Shown piece by piece: positions 8,335 through 16,518 of a stretch of 64,000 nucleotides of DNA. Each line of letters begins with the position of its first letter. Positions within the stretch are counted from its first letter, which is position 1. Under the pieces are notes generated by a model, which did not search any database, was not told where the DNA came from, and worked only from the letters and a program-made list of their open reading frames with translations. The DNA lies in assembly GCF_041360795.1 (NCBI RefSeq), contig NZ_JBFUPW010000001.1, positions 1,823,590-1,887,589 on the forward strand, written 5' to 3'. Source of the DNA: Arthrobacter_E sp041360795. Its GTDB lineage: Bacteria; Actinomycetota; Actinomycetes; Actinomycetales; Micrococcaceae. The position numbers and the translations under genes were made by a program.

Positions 8335-9093
8335 TTACACCTTCTCCAGCCGGGTCCCGGCCGGTTCCACGCTGCCATCCGGCAGCTGAAGTCCACTTCT
8401 CCGCACGACGCGTGACACTTCGGTCACCAGCGCCTGCCTGATCTCCTCGGCCGCCCTGTCCATTGAAGCACGGCCACTTTCCCCCGCCTGGCGGCTCAGC
8501 CGCAGCGGTTCCCCGAAGCCCACGGCGAATCGCCGACCGGGCCGGGGCACATGATCCAGATGTTCACCTTCGCGCCGGGTCCCGGTGATGCCCACCGGCA
8601 CGACGACGGCGTCCGTGTGCAGCGCGAGCCACGCCACCCCGTTGCTGAGGCTCGCCGCCGTCCCGCTCCCCCGGGTGCCTTCCGGCAGGATGCCGACATT
8701 CCGGCCCGCATCGAGCAGTGACTTCGCCGTATTCAGCGCCTGGCGGCCGTGCGCACGGTCCACCGGGATCTGACCCGAACCCCGCAGGACGCCGCCCAGG
8801 AAGCCCGTGAACATCTCCTGCTTGACCAGGATGTGCATGGGCACCGGGCTGGCTCCGAACATCACGGGTCCGTCCAGGTAGCTCAGGTGGTTCCCGGCGA
8901 ACAGCACCGGAACATCCCGCGGGACGTTCTCTCGGCCGTACACCGCCGTTCGGTACGCCACATGATCCAGGAACCAGCCGACCGGCCGTGCCCACCACAT
9001 GGTGGCGCGGTGCGGGACCGGGTTCGGCCCGGAACCCGGGCCGGCCACACCCGACCGTGCGGCACCCACGGGCGCCGCGCCGTCGTCAGTCAC
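8335..9093 (-). CDS. plsC: 1-acylglycerol-3-phosphate acyltransferase (PlsC family)
   Basis: A 252-residue protein. A GTG at 9091-9093 is chosen because it overlaps the cmk stop in GTGACTGA; the longer frame to 9162 would read through cmk. It carries the acyltransferase motif NHLSYLDGP (an H-x4-D box), then LRGSGQIPVDR, then EGTRGSG and VVPVGITGT, which are the four conserved blocks. The likely reaction is acylation of lysophosphatidate in membrane phospholipid synthesis. A single hydrophobic patch near residue 35 may associate it with the membrane. The exact acceptor is inferred from family alone. Confidence 0.88.
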   Translation of the reverse strand: MTDDGAAPVGAARSGVAGPGSGPNPVPHRATMWWARPVGWFLDHVAYRTAVYGRENVPRDVPVLFAGNHLSYLDGPVMFGASPVPMHILVKQEMFTGFLGGVLRGSGQIPVDRAHGRQALNTAKSLLDAGRNVGILPEGTRGSGTAASLSNGVAWLALHTDAVVVPVGITGTRREGEHLDHVPRPGRRFAVGFGEPLRLSRQAGESGRASMDRAAEEIRQALVTEVSRVVRRSGLQLPDGSVEPAGTRLEKV

Positions 9094-9889
9094 GCTGTTC
9101 AGCGGGCACGGAGCCCAGCATGCCGTGTTCCAGCACGCGGTGCACGATGTCCAGCACCGCATCCACCGTCTGCTTGAAGTCCAGATCGCTCGAGTCCAGG
9201 GTGACGACGCCGTCCGCGGCCCGGGTGAAGTTCACCACGGTCGAGTCCTTCGCGTCACGGGCCAGGACCTGCTGAGCCAGCTGTTCCTTGCTCTGCGTCC
9301 CGCCGAGCTGCACGCCGCGGCGGCGCAGTCGCGCCTCCTCGCTGGCGGTCAGCAGGAGCCGGACCTCGGCACGGGGGGCCACCACCGTGGTGATGTCCCG
9401 TCCTTCAACGACCATGCGGTTGCGGTGCTGTTCCATGAGCTCGCGCTGGCGGCGGATCAGTTCGGTCCGGGCGCCCAGGGTGGTCGCCACGGCACTCACG
9501 TGCTCCGAGATGCGCGGTTCACGGATCGCCTGGGTGACGTCCACGCCGCCGACCCGCACGTATTCCTCGTCCGGGCTGGTGCTGATCTGCAGCGGGAGCG
9601 CCTCTGCGGCATTCTCCACCGCCGCGGCACTGGCCAGATCGACACCCGCATCGAGGCAGTGCCAGGTCAGCGCACGGTACATCGCCCCGGTATCCAGGTA
9701 CGCGAGGCGCAGCGCACGCGCCGCCGCCTTGCTCACACTGGACTTGCCGGAACCGCTGGGCCCGTCGATGGCCACCAGCAGCGACCTGCCCGGACGGATC
9801 ACCACGTGAGCGTCGCCGGCGCGGGAAGCCGCAGCACTGGACGCGGCGGCGGCAGCCACCGTGCCCGGGTTCGGGGTTCCCTCGGTCAT
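9086..9889 (-). CDS. cmk: Cytidylate kinase
   Basis: A 267-residue protein phosphorylating CMP and dCMP. An Ala-rich N-terminal tail of about 35 residues precedes the P-loop GPSGSGKSS near residue 43. Further signatures are YLDTGAMYRALTW (substrate loop), VTQAIREPRISEHVS (CMP-binding insert), VVEGRDITTVV and the lid region ASEEARLRRRGVQLGG. Its ATG overlaps the tyrA stop (ATGA), and its own stop overlaps the plsC GTG, indicating tight translational coupling. Length is slightly above the usual 225-230 because of the N-terminal tail. Confidence 0.97.
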   Translation of the reverse strand: MTEGTPNPGTVAAAAASSAAASRAGDAHVVIRPGRSLLVAIDGPSGSGKSSVSKAAARALRLAYLDTGAMYRALTWHCLDAGVDLASAAAVENAAEALPLQISTSPDEEYVRVGGVDVTQAIREPRISEHVSAVATTLGARTELIRRQRELMEQHRNRMVVEGRDITTVVAPRAEVRLLLTASEEARLRRRGVQLGGTQSKEQLAQQVLARDAKDSTVVNFTRAADGVVTLDSSDLDFKQTVDAVLDIVHRVLEHGMLGSVPAEQRD

Positions 9890-11022
9890 TGCAACACCTT
9901 CCAGCCGCGCTTGCTCAGTTCTTCCACCAGGGCGTCATGCCTGCTCGGCAGCACCGAAAGTTCCACCATGCCCACATTCTGCCCGGACGAGTGGTCGAGA
10001 CGCATGTCTTCCAGGTTCACGCCGATCTCACCGATCTCCGTGAGCAGATGGGCGATCTGACCCGGACGGTCATCCACGAGCACTGTGAGCCACGCATAGC
10101 TGCGGGCCTGGCCGCCGTGCTTGCCCGGAATCCGGGCCTGACCGGCGTTGCCCTCGCTCATGAGCTGGGCGAGGTCCAGGCGAGCTCCCGGGGCCTCGGG
10201 ATCCTCCAGGGTGTTGATGAGCCGGTTCAGGTCATCGCGCACACCGTGCAGGATCTCGACCATGGGCCCCGCGTTGGCGCCCAGGATCTGCACCCAGAGT
10301 TTCGGGTCGCTCGCCGCGATGCGGGTCGTGTCCCGCAGGCCGTTGCCCGCCAGGGACAGCGAATGCTCGCCGACTTCCTGGAGGCGGCTGGCCAGCAGCG
10401 ACGACATGACCTGCGGCAGGTGCGACACCAGCGCCACGGCCTCGTCGTGCTCCACTGGGGTGAACTCGTAGATGATCGCGCCGAGGTCCAGGGCGAGGGT
10501 CCGTGCCGTCTCCTGCGCAGCAGGGGACGCCTCCGGCCCCGGGCACAGCACCCACGGCATCGAGGTGAAGAGCTCGCCACGCGCCGCGACCGGCCCGGAC
10601 TTCTCCCGGCCCGCCATGGGGTGCGTGCCGACGTACCGGCTCAGGTCGAGCCCCGACACAGCAGCGGACTCGGTGAGCGCCGCCAGGATCCCGGCCTTCA
10701 CGCTCGCGATGTCCACCACCACGGCGTTCGGGTAGGTGGTCAGCGCGCTCTCCACGACGACGGCGGTCACGTCCGGCGGCGACGCCACGACGACGAGGCG
10801 GACCGCGCCGTCGTCGTGCCCCCGCTCAGCGAGAGCGGACAGCGGAAGCCCCGCGCCGATGTCGACGGCCACGGCCTGGTTGGTGGGCGACGGATCCGAG
10901 AGGTACACCTCCACGTCCCGCCCCCGCAGCCCCAGCCCGATGCTCGCGCCGAGCAGGCCGGTGCCCAGGATGACGACGGGGCCGGTCAGCTGACCGGGCC
11001 CGTGCATGCCGAAGGCGGACAT
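9886..11022 (-). CDS. tyrA: Prephenate dehydrogenase with C-terminal ACT domain
   Basis: A 378-residue protein converting prephenate to 4-hydroxyphenylpyruvate in tyrosine synthesis. The N-terminal Rossmann motif VVILGTGLLGASIGLGLRG lies near residue 17. The catalytic region has YVGTHPMAGREKSG, including the conserved HPMAG loop. The helical dimerisation domain contains LVSHLPQVMSSLLA. The last 75 residues (YAWLTVLVDDRPGQIAHLLTE onward) form an ACT domain, which usually gives feedback control by tyrosine. It is coupled to cmk by an ATGA overlap and follows rluB by three bases. Confidence 0.95.
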   Translation of the reverse strand: MSAFGMHGPGQLTGPVVILGTGLLGASIGLGLRGRDVEVYLSDPSPTNQAVAVDIGAGLPLSALAERGHDDGAVRLVVVASPPDVTAVVVESALTTYPNAVVVDIASVKAGILAALTESAAVSGLDLSRYVGTHPMAGREKSGPVAARGELFTSMPWVLCPGPEASPAAQETARTLALDLGAIIYEFTPVEHDEAVALVSHLPQVMSSLLASRLQEVGEHSLSLAGNGLRDTTRIAASDPKLWVQILGANAGPMVEILHGVRDDLNRLINTLEDPEAPGARLDLAQLMSEGNAGQARIPGKHGGQARSYAWLTVLVDDRPGQIAHLLTEIGEIGVNLEDMRLDHSSGQNVGMVELSVLPSRHDALVEELSKRGWKVLQ

Positions 11023-11025
11023 GCC

Positions 11026-12474
11026 TTACAGCCCCACCGCGGCCATCAGGTGGCCGAGTTCCTGCTTGCCCAGGCGGCGGATGCTGCCCTGCTTCTGATC
11101 GCCCAGGCCGATGGGACCGACCTTGAGACGCACCAGGCGCAGGACGGGGAAGCCGACGGCGTCGAACAGGCGGCGCACGATGCGGTTCTTGCCCGAGTGC
11201 AGGACGACCTCGATCAGCACCTTGCCGGGGGTGGAATCCACCAGACGGAAGGAATCGACGCGGGTCACGCCGTCTTCGAGTTCGATGCCCTCGAGCATCT
11301 GCTTGCCGATGCCGTGTGGGAACGGGCCGCGCACCTGGACCAGGTAGGTCTTCGGCACCTCATAGGACGGGTGCGTCAGGCGGTTGGCCAGCTCGCCGTC
11401 GTTGGTCAGGAGCAGAAGACCCTCGGTCTCGGCGTCCAGACGTCCGACGTGGAAGAGGCGCTCGCCCCGGAGGAGGCTCGGCTTGATGTAGTCGCTGATG
11501 CAGCGGCGGCCTTCGGGGTCGGTCATCGTGGAGACGACGCCCTTGGGCTTGTTGAACGCGTAGTAGACCATCGAGTCGTTGAGCTGCAGACGGATGCCGT
11601 CCACGTGGATGACGACCGTCTCCGGGTCCACGCGCAGGCCCAGCTCGGTGACGATCTGCTCGTCGACCTCGACCCGGCCTTCCAGGATCATCTCTTCACA
11701 GATGCGACGGCTGGCCACGCCGGCCTGCGCCATCAGCTTCTGCAGGCGCACGCCCTCGGTGCTGTGCAGCTCGTGGTCCGGAACGTCGCGGCGCGGCGCA
11801 CGGCGCGGGGACTTGACCGGGCCCTTGTACTCGCCGAAGCGCTCGGAGCCGAAAGCAGCGCTCGACGCCGGACGGCCGGGTGCGGCGGCAGGCTTGCGGC
11901 CCGCGCCCTTCCGGGTGCCGCCGACGGTTCCAGCGCCACCGCGGCCGGTGCCGGCCTTGGGCTTGCCGTTCTTATTGAAGCCCGGCTTGTTGGAATTAGG
12001 GCGGTTCGGCTTGCGGGCGCCGTCCTTGGTGAACGCGTCGCGATCCTGGCCGGAGCGCTCGCCACCGGAGCGGAAGTCACCGGAACGGAAGTCACCGGAA
12101 CGGAAATCGCTCGAACGGCCTTCGCCGGAGCGGCCATCACGAGAGCGGAAGTCGCCGGAGCGGGAATCGCGTGAATCGCGGCTCGGGCGGGCGTCGCGGC
12201 TCTGCCACTCGCCACGGCCGGAGCCCTGCCCGCGACGGTCGTCGCGGCCGAAACCGCCGGCGGAGGAGCGACCCGCGCCCTGACCACGGCTGCCGCTGGA
12301 GCTGCCGCCCTGGCCGTAGCCGCCCGAGCGGCGTGCGCCGCCGTCGTCGTTGCGGCCGCCCTGCTGGGCGTCCCGTCCGTACTTGCTGAAGCCCGAAGAG
12401 GCTTGGCGGCGGCTGCCGCCCTGGTTGCGGGCGTCCCCGCCTCGGTGTGAACCCTGTCGTCCCGACTGTGTCAT
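11026..12474 (-). CDS. rluB: Ribosomal large-subunit pseudouridine synthase B with long RG-rich N-terminus
   Basis: A 482-residue protein. Residues 1 to about 235 are a disordered Gly/Arg/Ser/Asp-rich extension with a short array, SGDFR repeated three times, encoded by near-identical 15-base units around 12055-12115. The catalytic part starts at GVRLQKLMAQAGVASRR, an S4 RNA-binding domain. The synthase domain follows with FNKPKGVVST, GRLDAETEGLLLLTNDG (catalytic Asp in RLD) and LHSGKNRIVRRLF. RluB modifies 23S rRNA near position 2605. Typical bacterial RluB is about 240-300 residues, so the extension nearly doubles the protein. It sits between scpB and tyrA, as in related actinobacteria. Confidence 0.93.
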   Translation of the reverse strand: MTQSGRQGSHRGGDARNQGGSRRQASSGFSKYGRDAQQGGRNDDGGARRSGGYGQGGSSSGSRGQGAGRSSAGGFGRDDRRGQGSGRGEWQSRDARPSRDSRDSRSGDFRSRDGRSGEGRSSDFRSGDFRSGDFRSGGERSGQDRDAFTKDGARKPNRPNSNKPGFNKNGKPKAGTGRGGAGTVGGTRKGAGRKPAAAPGRPASSAAFGSERFGEYKGPVKSPRRAPRRDVPDHELHSTEGVRLQKLMAQAGVASRRICEEMILEGRVEVDEQIVTELGLRVDPETVVIHVDGIRLQLNDSMVYYAFNKPKGVVSTMTDPEGRRCISDYIKPSLLRGERLFHVGRLDAETEGLLLLTNDGELANRLTHPSYEVPKTYLVQVRGPFPHGIGKQMLEGIELEDGVTRVDSFRLVDSTPGKVLIEVVLHSGKNRIVRRLFDAVGFPVLRLVRLKVGPIGLGDQKQGSIRRLGKQELGHLMAAVGL

Positions 12475-12690
12475 TACCTGGCCTTAAATTGTGGTGTTCG
12501 TGGTGCTGCACTCGACCCGTCCGTCGCAGAGGACGCGTTCCGGGGAGTGCCTGGCAGCCTCATGGCATGCCGAAAAGAGGGCCGAAGCCCTGAACCAGTC
12601 TACCGGATCGACGTGTCGAAGGGAGGGAGACGTTGGTTACAGGGGTGTGGATGAGGGCCGGTCGTTACCGGGCCGCATCGTGAACCCCCA
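12475..12690. other. Spacer upstream of rluB with no recognised gene
   Basis: No convincing coding frame, RNA or terminator is visible in these bases. It must contain the rluB promoter on the minus strand, which I cannot place with confidence. A large palindrome begins at its right end. Confidence 0.4.
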
Positions 12691-12761
12691 GCTGAAACAG
12701 TGAGTTTCCGCCGAAACAGCGATCAAAACGCACTGTTTCGGCGGAAACTCACTGTTTCAGC
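12691..12761. repeat. Perfect 29-bp palindrome, left copy
   Basis: Positions 12691-12719 are the exact reverse complement of 12733-12761, with a 13-base loop. The arm contains GAAACAGTGAGTTTC, itself an inverted repeat, and GAAACAG twice. It lies 22 bases past the stop of the DUF559 gene. The arm shares a core with the palindrome at 13818-13892. Confidence 0.9.
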
Positions 12762-12783
12762 GGCCTGGGCCCGACATCGCAGC

Positions 12784-13728
12784 TCAATCAACCCGCGTCC
12801 GAGCCTTCGCCCAGGCCGCATGAATCCGTCGTTTCACCCCGACCGGATCCTCCAGGTCCTTCCAGTCCAGACGGACGAAGATCCAGCCCATCTCCATCAG
12901 CCGGCGTTCCCGGACGCGTTCATCGAGAATCGCCTCAGCGGTCGGCACGCTCCCGAAGTACTTCACCCGCCCGTCGAACTCCAGCGCGACCTTCAGGTCC
13001 GGCCAGGCGAAGTCGAGGCGTCGGAGGCAGCGATCCGTCATGACAGGGAACTGGGAGACGGGCATCGACAGGTTCTCGAACCACAGCAGAAATCTCGTCC
13101 GGGTCTCCCCCATCGACTCGCTCTGCGGGTCACCGAGCTCCAGAGCGCGGCGCAGATTCACCACACCGCGGTGGCCGGTCATCCGTCGAACGTACCCCTC
13201 CAGCACCGCGCGGTCCGCGCCCGCGCGTAACGCCTGATCCATGAGAACGACGCAGCCTTCAAGATCCAGGATGCGGCAGCAGTCGACGACGGTCCGCTCC
13301 AACGACGTGGCTTCGCTGGCCCCGAAGGAACAGATTTCATCGGGAAGCACCGGAAGATGATGGATCACGGTCGATGGCCCAAGCCGTAGCGTCGACGTCC
13401 TGGTCCGGCACGTGACGTGGACCTGCTCGTCCGCATGCCACAGCTGACAACCGTGAAGGAGGGCGGCGGAGGTGTGGCTGTACACGAAGGCCCGGTTCCG
13501 GCGTCGCGCATGGACTTTCTGATGAGCCCGCAACCGCAGCTCAGTACGACCCGATCTTGGAAGGCCGACAGCGTGATCCCTCCGGGCGTAAGCGCCCCTC
13601 TGGACCCGGACGAGAACACCCGATTCCACGAGGCGGCGCCGTTGGGCGTGCCGGATGCCCAGGAGGTCGAGTTCAGCGGATGACCAGAGGACTTCGTCGG
13701 GATCGAGTCGAAGATGTGGTGACTTCAT
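12784..13728 (-). CDS. DUF559/Vsr-like endonuclease-fold protein with AbiEi-like N-terminus
   Basis: A 314-residue protein starting at ATG 13728 (MKSPHLRL); the frame continues upstream, but that part would cross the palindrome. The N-terminal half resembles the winged-helix AbiEi-type domain seen in actinobacterial DUF559 proteins: LLGIRHAQRRRLVESGVLVR, then RGAYARRD, and a SHTSAALLHG segment. The C-terminal quarter has RRLDFAWPDLKVALEFDG, then K, then RERRLMEMGWIFVRL. The D, E-x-D and K arrangement is that of a PD-(D/E)xK or very-short-patch-repair-like nuclease fold. Activity is unproven, and family members are often annotated only as hypothetical. It interrupts the rluB-scpB junction and is bracketed by two related palindromes, which suggests mobility or a recent insertion. 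Confidence 0.75.
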   Translation of the reverse strand: MKSPHLRLDPDEVLWSSAELDLLGIRHAQRRRLVESGVLVRVQRGAYARRDHAVGLPRSGRTELRLRAHQKVHARRRNRAFVYSHTSAALLHGCQLWHADEQVHVTCRTRTSTLRLGPSTVIHHLPVLPDEICSFGASEATSLERTVVDCCRILDLEGCVVLMDQALRAGADRAVLEGYVRRMTGHRGVVNLRRALELGDPQSESMGETRTRFLLWFENLSMPVSQFPVMTDRCLRRLDFAWPDLKVALEFDGRVKYFGSVPTAEAILDERVRERRLMEMGWIFVRLDWKDLEDPVGVKRRIHAAWAKARTRVD

Positions 13729-13817
13729 GAGGACCACGGTGCCCCGGCCTCGAGGCCTGGTGGTCCACCGACGCCCGCATGTGGACTGGCTGATCGCGGG
13801 ACGGTGTGGGTGAGGCA

Positions 13818-13892
13818 CCGCCGAGACAGTGAGTTTCCGCTGAAACAGTGAGCACAACACACTGTTTCAGCGGAAACTCACTGTCTCGGCGG
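13818..13892. repeat. Perfect 33-bp palindrome, right copy
   Basis: Positions 13818-13850 are the exact reverse complement of 13860-13892, with a 9-base loop. The core AACAGTGAGTTTCCGC plus GAAACAG is close to the 12691-12761 element (arms differ at a few positions). It lies about 90 bases upstream of the DUF559 start, so the gene is flanked on both sides. Confidence 0.9.
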
Positions 13893-13953
13893 GTGGTGGC
13901 GGGTGCGGGCGGACTTCGGCGGACAGCGGCAGAGCACCGAGGGCGAGAGACCC

Positions 13954-14523
13954 CTACAACCCCGGGTAGAACGCCGTCGACTCGTCCAGGCCCGGGAGGT
14001 ACGGCGAGATGGCCGGCAGCTCGGACAGGTCCTTCACGCCGAGTCGCTCCAGGAAGTACGCCGTCGTGCGGTACTGGATGGCTCCGGACTCGGGATCGGT
14101 GCCGCAGTCCTCCACGAGGCCCCGCTGGACCAGGGTCTTCATCACCGAGTCGACGTTGACGCCGCGGATCGCGGAGACCCGTGCCCGCGACACCGGCTGC
14201 CGGTACGCCACCACGGCCAGGGTCTCGAGCGCGGCCTGCGTCAGCCGTGCGGTCTGGCCGTCCATCACGAAGCGCTGCACGGCCTCCGCATGCACGGGTC
14301 GTGAGTAGATGCGCCAGCCACCGGCGAGATTCCGCAGCTCGAAACCTCGCATGCGGGCCCCGGGCACCGCGCCGTCGTACTCGGCACGGAGCGCCTGAAG
14401 CCCCGCCTCCACCTCGTCCTCGGGGATCTCCAGCGCGGAGGCGAGCTGCACCGCGCTCACGGGCTCGTCCACCACCATCAGGACCGCCTCCAGCGCGGAC
14501 AGCAGTCCGTCGTCATCGCTCAT
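13954..14523 (-). CDS. scpB: Segregation and condensation protein B
   Basis: A 189-residue protein. ATG 14523 overlaps the end of scpA, whose last codons read GAT GAG CGA TGA; the longer frame to 14616 is within scpA. It has two winged-helix domains: LLSALEAVLMVVDEPVSAVQLASAL, then GLQALRAEYDGA, then RLTQAALETLAVVAYRQPVSRARVSAIRGV in two halves, and GVKDLSELPAISPYLP at the end. ScpB dimerises and joins ScpA and SMC in the chromosome condensin. Confidence 0.95.
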   Translation of the reverse strand: MSDDDGLLSALEAVLMVVDEPVSAVQLASALEIPEDEVEAGLQALRAEYDGAVPGARMRGFELRNLAGGWRIYSRPVHAEAVQRFVMDGQTARLTQAALETLAVVAYRQPVSRARVSAIRGVNVDSVMKTLVQRGLVEDCGTDPESGAIQYRTTAYFLERLGVKDLSELPAISPYLPGLDESTAFYPGL

Positions 14524-15490
14524 CGTGAGCACCTTCCTCGGCGGTCGGAGTCTCCGCCGGTTCGTCGAAATCGGAGCCACCGGAGAGCAGCGGAGCGCCG
14601 TCCCCCTCGTGCTCATGCGCCGTCCACCGGACGGTCAGCTCCCCGAGCGCCTCAAGCTGTTCGAACGCCACGGCCCGGTCCCGGAACAGCTCCAGGACGG
14701 CCAGGAACCTCGCGATCACCACCTGGGCGTTCAGCGCGTCCGCCACGAGCGACCGGAAGCTCAGCTGATGCTCCGCCTGCAGGCGCAGGGCGAGGAGTTC
14801 CGCCTGCTCGCGAACGCTCACGGGCGCACTGTGCAGATGTTCGACTCCCACCTGAGGGATCGTCTCGTCCTTGGGCGCGAGGACCTTGGCGGCGAGCTGG
14901 GCGAAGTCGTCGGGGCCGTGCTTCCACACGAGTTCCGGGAGCAATGCGGCGAAATGCGGCTCGAGGCTCACGAGCCGGGGGAAGCGCAGCGCCTCCTGGA
15001 CCAGCTCCTCGCCCAGCTGCGTCGCGACCTCCTTGAAGGCCTTGTACTGCAGCAACCGGGCGAAGAGCAGGTCCCGGGCCTCCAGCGCGGCGAGGTCCTC
15101 TTCGGGGTCGAGTTCCCCGGCGGGCAGGAGCCGGGCGGCCTTGATGTCGAGCAGCGTGGCGGCGATGACCAGGAACTCGCTGGCTTCGTCCAGGGCCCAG
15201 TCCTCACCCTGCTCCTGCAGCGCACGGATGTACGCGATGAACTCGTCCGTGACGGTCGCGAGGGCCACCTCGGTCACGTCCATCTCGCGCTTGGAGATCA
15301 GGCTCAGGAGCAGGTCGAACGGACCGGAGAAGTTCTCCAGCCGGACCTGGAATCCCTGGGGCTGGTCGGGCTGCGGGGCGACAGCCGGTTCGGTGACCAC
15401 GACGACGGCGGCCCCGCCGCCGTCCTGCGCGGCAGGCGGGTGCGGGGCGGCGTCGTCGTGCTTCGGCCCGCTCACCTGGTCAGCGGGCAT
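14513..15490 (-). CDS. scpA: Segregation and condensation protein A (kleisin)
   Basis: A 325-residue protein. A variable N-terminus (to about 45) precedes the ScpA core: FQVRLENFSGPFDLLLSLI, KREMDVTEVALATVTDEF, then EFLVIAATLLDIKAARLLP. The C-terminal winged helix includes FRSLVADALNAQVVIARFLAVLEL in two parts. It bridges SMC heads as the kleisin subunit. It begins nine bases after the parA stop and overlaps scpB, so parA-scpA-scpB form an operon. Confidence 0.95.
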   Translation of the reverse strand: MPADQVSGPKHDDAAPHPPAAQDGGGAAVVVVTEPAVAPQPDQPQGFQVRLENFSGPFDLLLSLISKREMDVTEVALATVTDEFIAYIRALQEQGEDWALDEASEFLVIAATLLDIKAARLLPAGELDPEEDLAALEARDLLFARLLQYKAFKEVATQLGEELVQEALRFPRLVSLEPHFAALLPELVWKHGPDDFAQLAAKVLAPKDETIPQVGVEHLHSAPVSVREQAELLALRLQAEHQLSFRSLVADALNAQVVIARFLAVLELFRDRAVAFEQLEALGELTVRWTAHEHEGDGAPLLSGGSDFDEPAETPTAEEGAHDER

Positions 15491-15498
15491 GACGCTGC

Positions 15499-16401
15499 TT
15501 ACGGAGCACCGCCGCGCTCGATGAGTTCCTTGGCCAACTGGCGGTACGCCTCGGCGCCCGGGTGGTTGCTGGCGTACTGCGTGATGGGTTCCGCGGCCAC
15601 CGTGGCGTCCGCGAACTTGATGGTGCGCTTGATGACGGTTTCGAAGACCTTGTCCCCGAACGCCTCGACCAGGCGCGTGATGACCTCACGGCTGTGGAGG
15701 GTGCGGGCGTCGTACATGGTGGCGAGCACGCCGTCGACCTGCAGCCGCGGGTTAAGGCGATCCTGCACCTTCTCGATGGTCTCCACGAGCAGCGCCACGG
15801 CGCGGAGCGCGAAGAACTCGCAGATCAGCGGGATGATCACGCCGTGCGCCGCGGTGAGCGCGTTGACCGTGAGCAGACCGAGGGACGGCTGGCAGTCGAT
15901 GAGGACCACGTCGTAGTCGTCCTCGACCTTGCGCAGGGCGCTGGCGAGGACCTGCTCGCGGGCCACCTCGTTGACCAGCTGCACCTCTGCGGCAGAGAGG
16001 TCGATGTTGGCGGGGAGCAGGTCCACGCCCTCCACCCCGGTGGAGTGGATCGCGTCCCGGATGTCCACCTTGCGGTCCATCAGCACGTTGTAGACCGTGA
16101 GGTCCAGCTCGTGCGGATTGGCGCCGAAGCCGGCGGACAGGGCGCCCTGCGGATCGAAGTCCACCAACAGGACGCGGCGCCCGTATTCGGCGAGCGCCGC
16201 GGCCAGGTTGATGGTGGAGGTGGTCTTACCCACGCCGCCCTTCTGGTTCACCATGGCGATGACGCGGGCGGGTCCGTGCGATTCCAGGGGCGCCGGGGTG
16301 GGGAACTCCCGCCAGGGGCGGCCGGTGGGGCCGAGCCTGACATCTTCCTCGGTGGTACCCAGCGCGGTCGTACCCTGTTCGCTGCTCACGTGATGATCCA
16401 C
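15499..16401 (-). CDS. parA: ParA-family chromosome-partitioning ATPase (Rv1708-like)
   Basis: A 300-residue Walker-type ATPase. The deviant Walker A is KGGVGKTT near residue 56, switch I is VDFDPQGALSAG, and switch II is VVLIDCQPSLGLLT. In actinobacteria this paralogue is encoded next to scpA (Rv1708 in M. tuberculosis) and is distinct from the parAB pair near the origin. It probably helps organise the chromosome with condensin. There is no ParB gene beside it. This gene marks the left border of the accessory region. Confidence 0.92.
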   Translation of the reverse strand: MDHHVSSEQGTTALGTTEEDVRLGPTGRPWREFPTPAPLESHGPARVIAMVNQKGGVGKTTSTINLAAALAEYGRRVLLVDFDPQGALSAGFGANPHELDLTVYNVLMDRKVDIRDAIHSTGVEGVDLLPANIDLSAAEVQLVNEVAREQVLASALRKVEDDYDVVLIDCQPSLGLLTVNALTAAHGVIIPLICEFFALRAVALLVETIEKVQDRLNPRLQVDGVLATMYDARTLHSREVITRLVEAFGDKVFETVIKRTIKFADATVAAEPITQYASNHPGAEAYRQLAKELIERGGAP

Positions 16402-16491
16402 TCTTCCTGCATCGCGATGACTCTTGCCTGACCTCCACCCTAGCGGCTACGACACGCTGGCTGGGGATGTTGACAAAGTCGCCTCCGTGAG

Positions 16492-16518
16492 CCTTGACCC
16501 TCAAGTAGAGGGTCAAGG
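16492..16518 (-). terminator. Terminator of dctA
   Basis: The perfect 11-bp stem CCTTGACCCTC/GAGGGTCAAGG has an AAGTA loop and directly abuts the dctA stop codon. Confidence 0.75.

Noticed and set aside
6655..8415. 586-codon plus-strand frame opposite der
   Set aside because: Its residue composition (Leu/Val/His/Gly/Asp rich) is that of a complement of der; der motifs are unambiguous.
9889..12174. 761-codon plus-strand frame opposite tyrA and rluB
   Set aside because: Spans two well supported minus-strand genes and shows no domain.
12691..12761. Plain Rho-independent terminator for the DUF559 gene
   Set aside because: The stem is unusually long, has no T run, and a related copy lies upstream of the same gene, so simple termination does not explain it.
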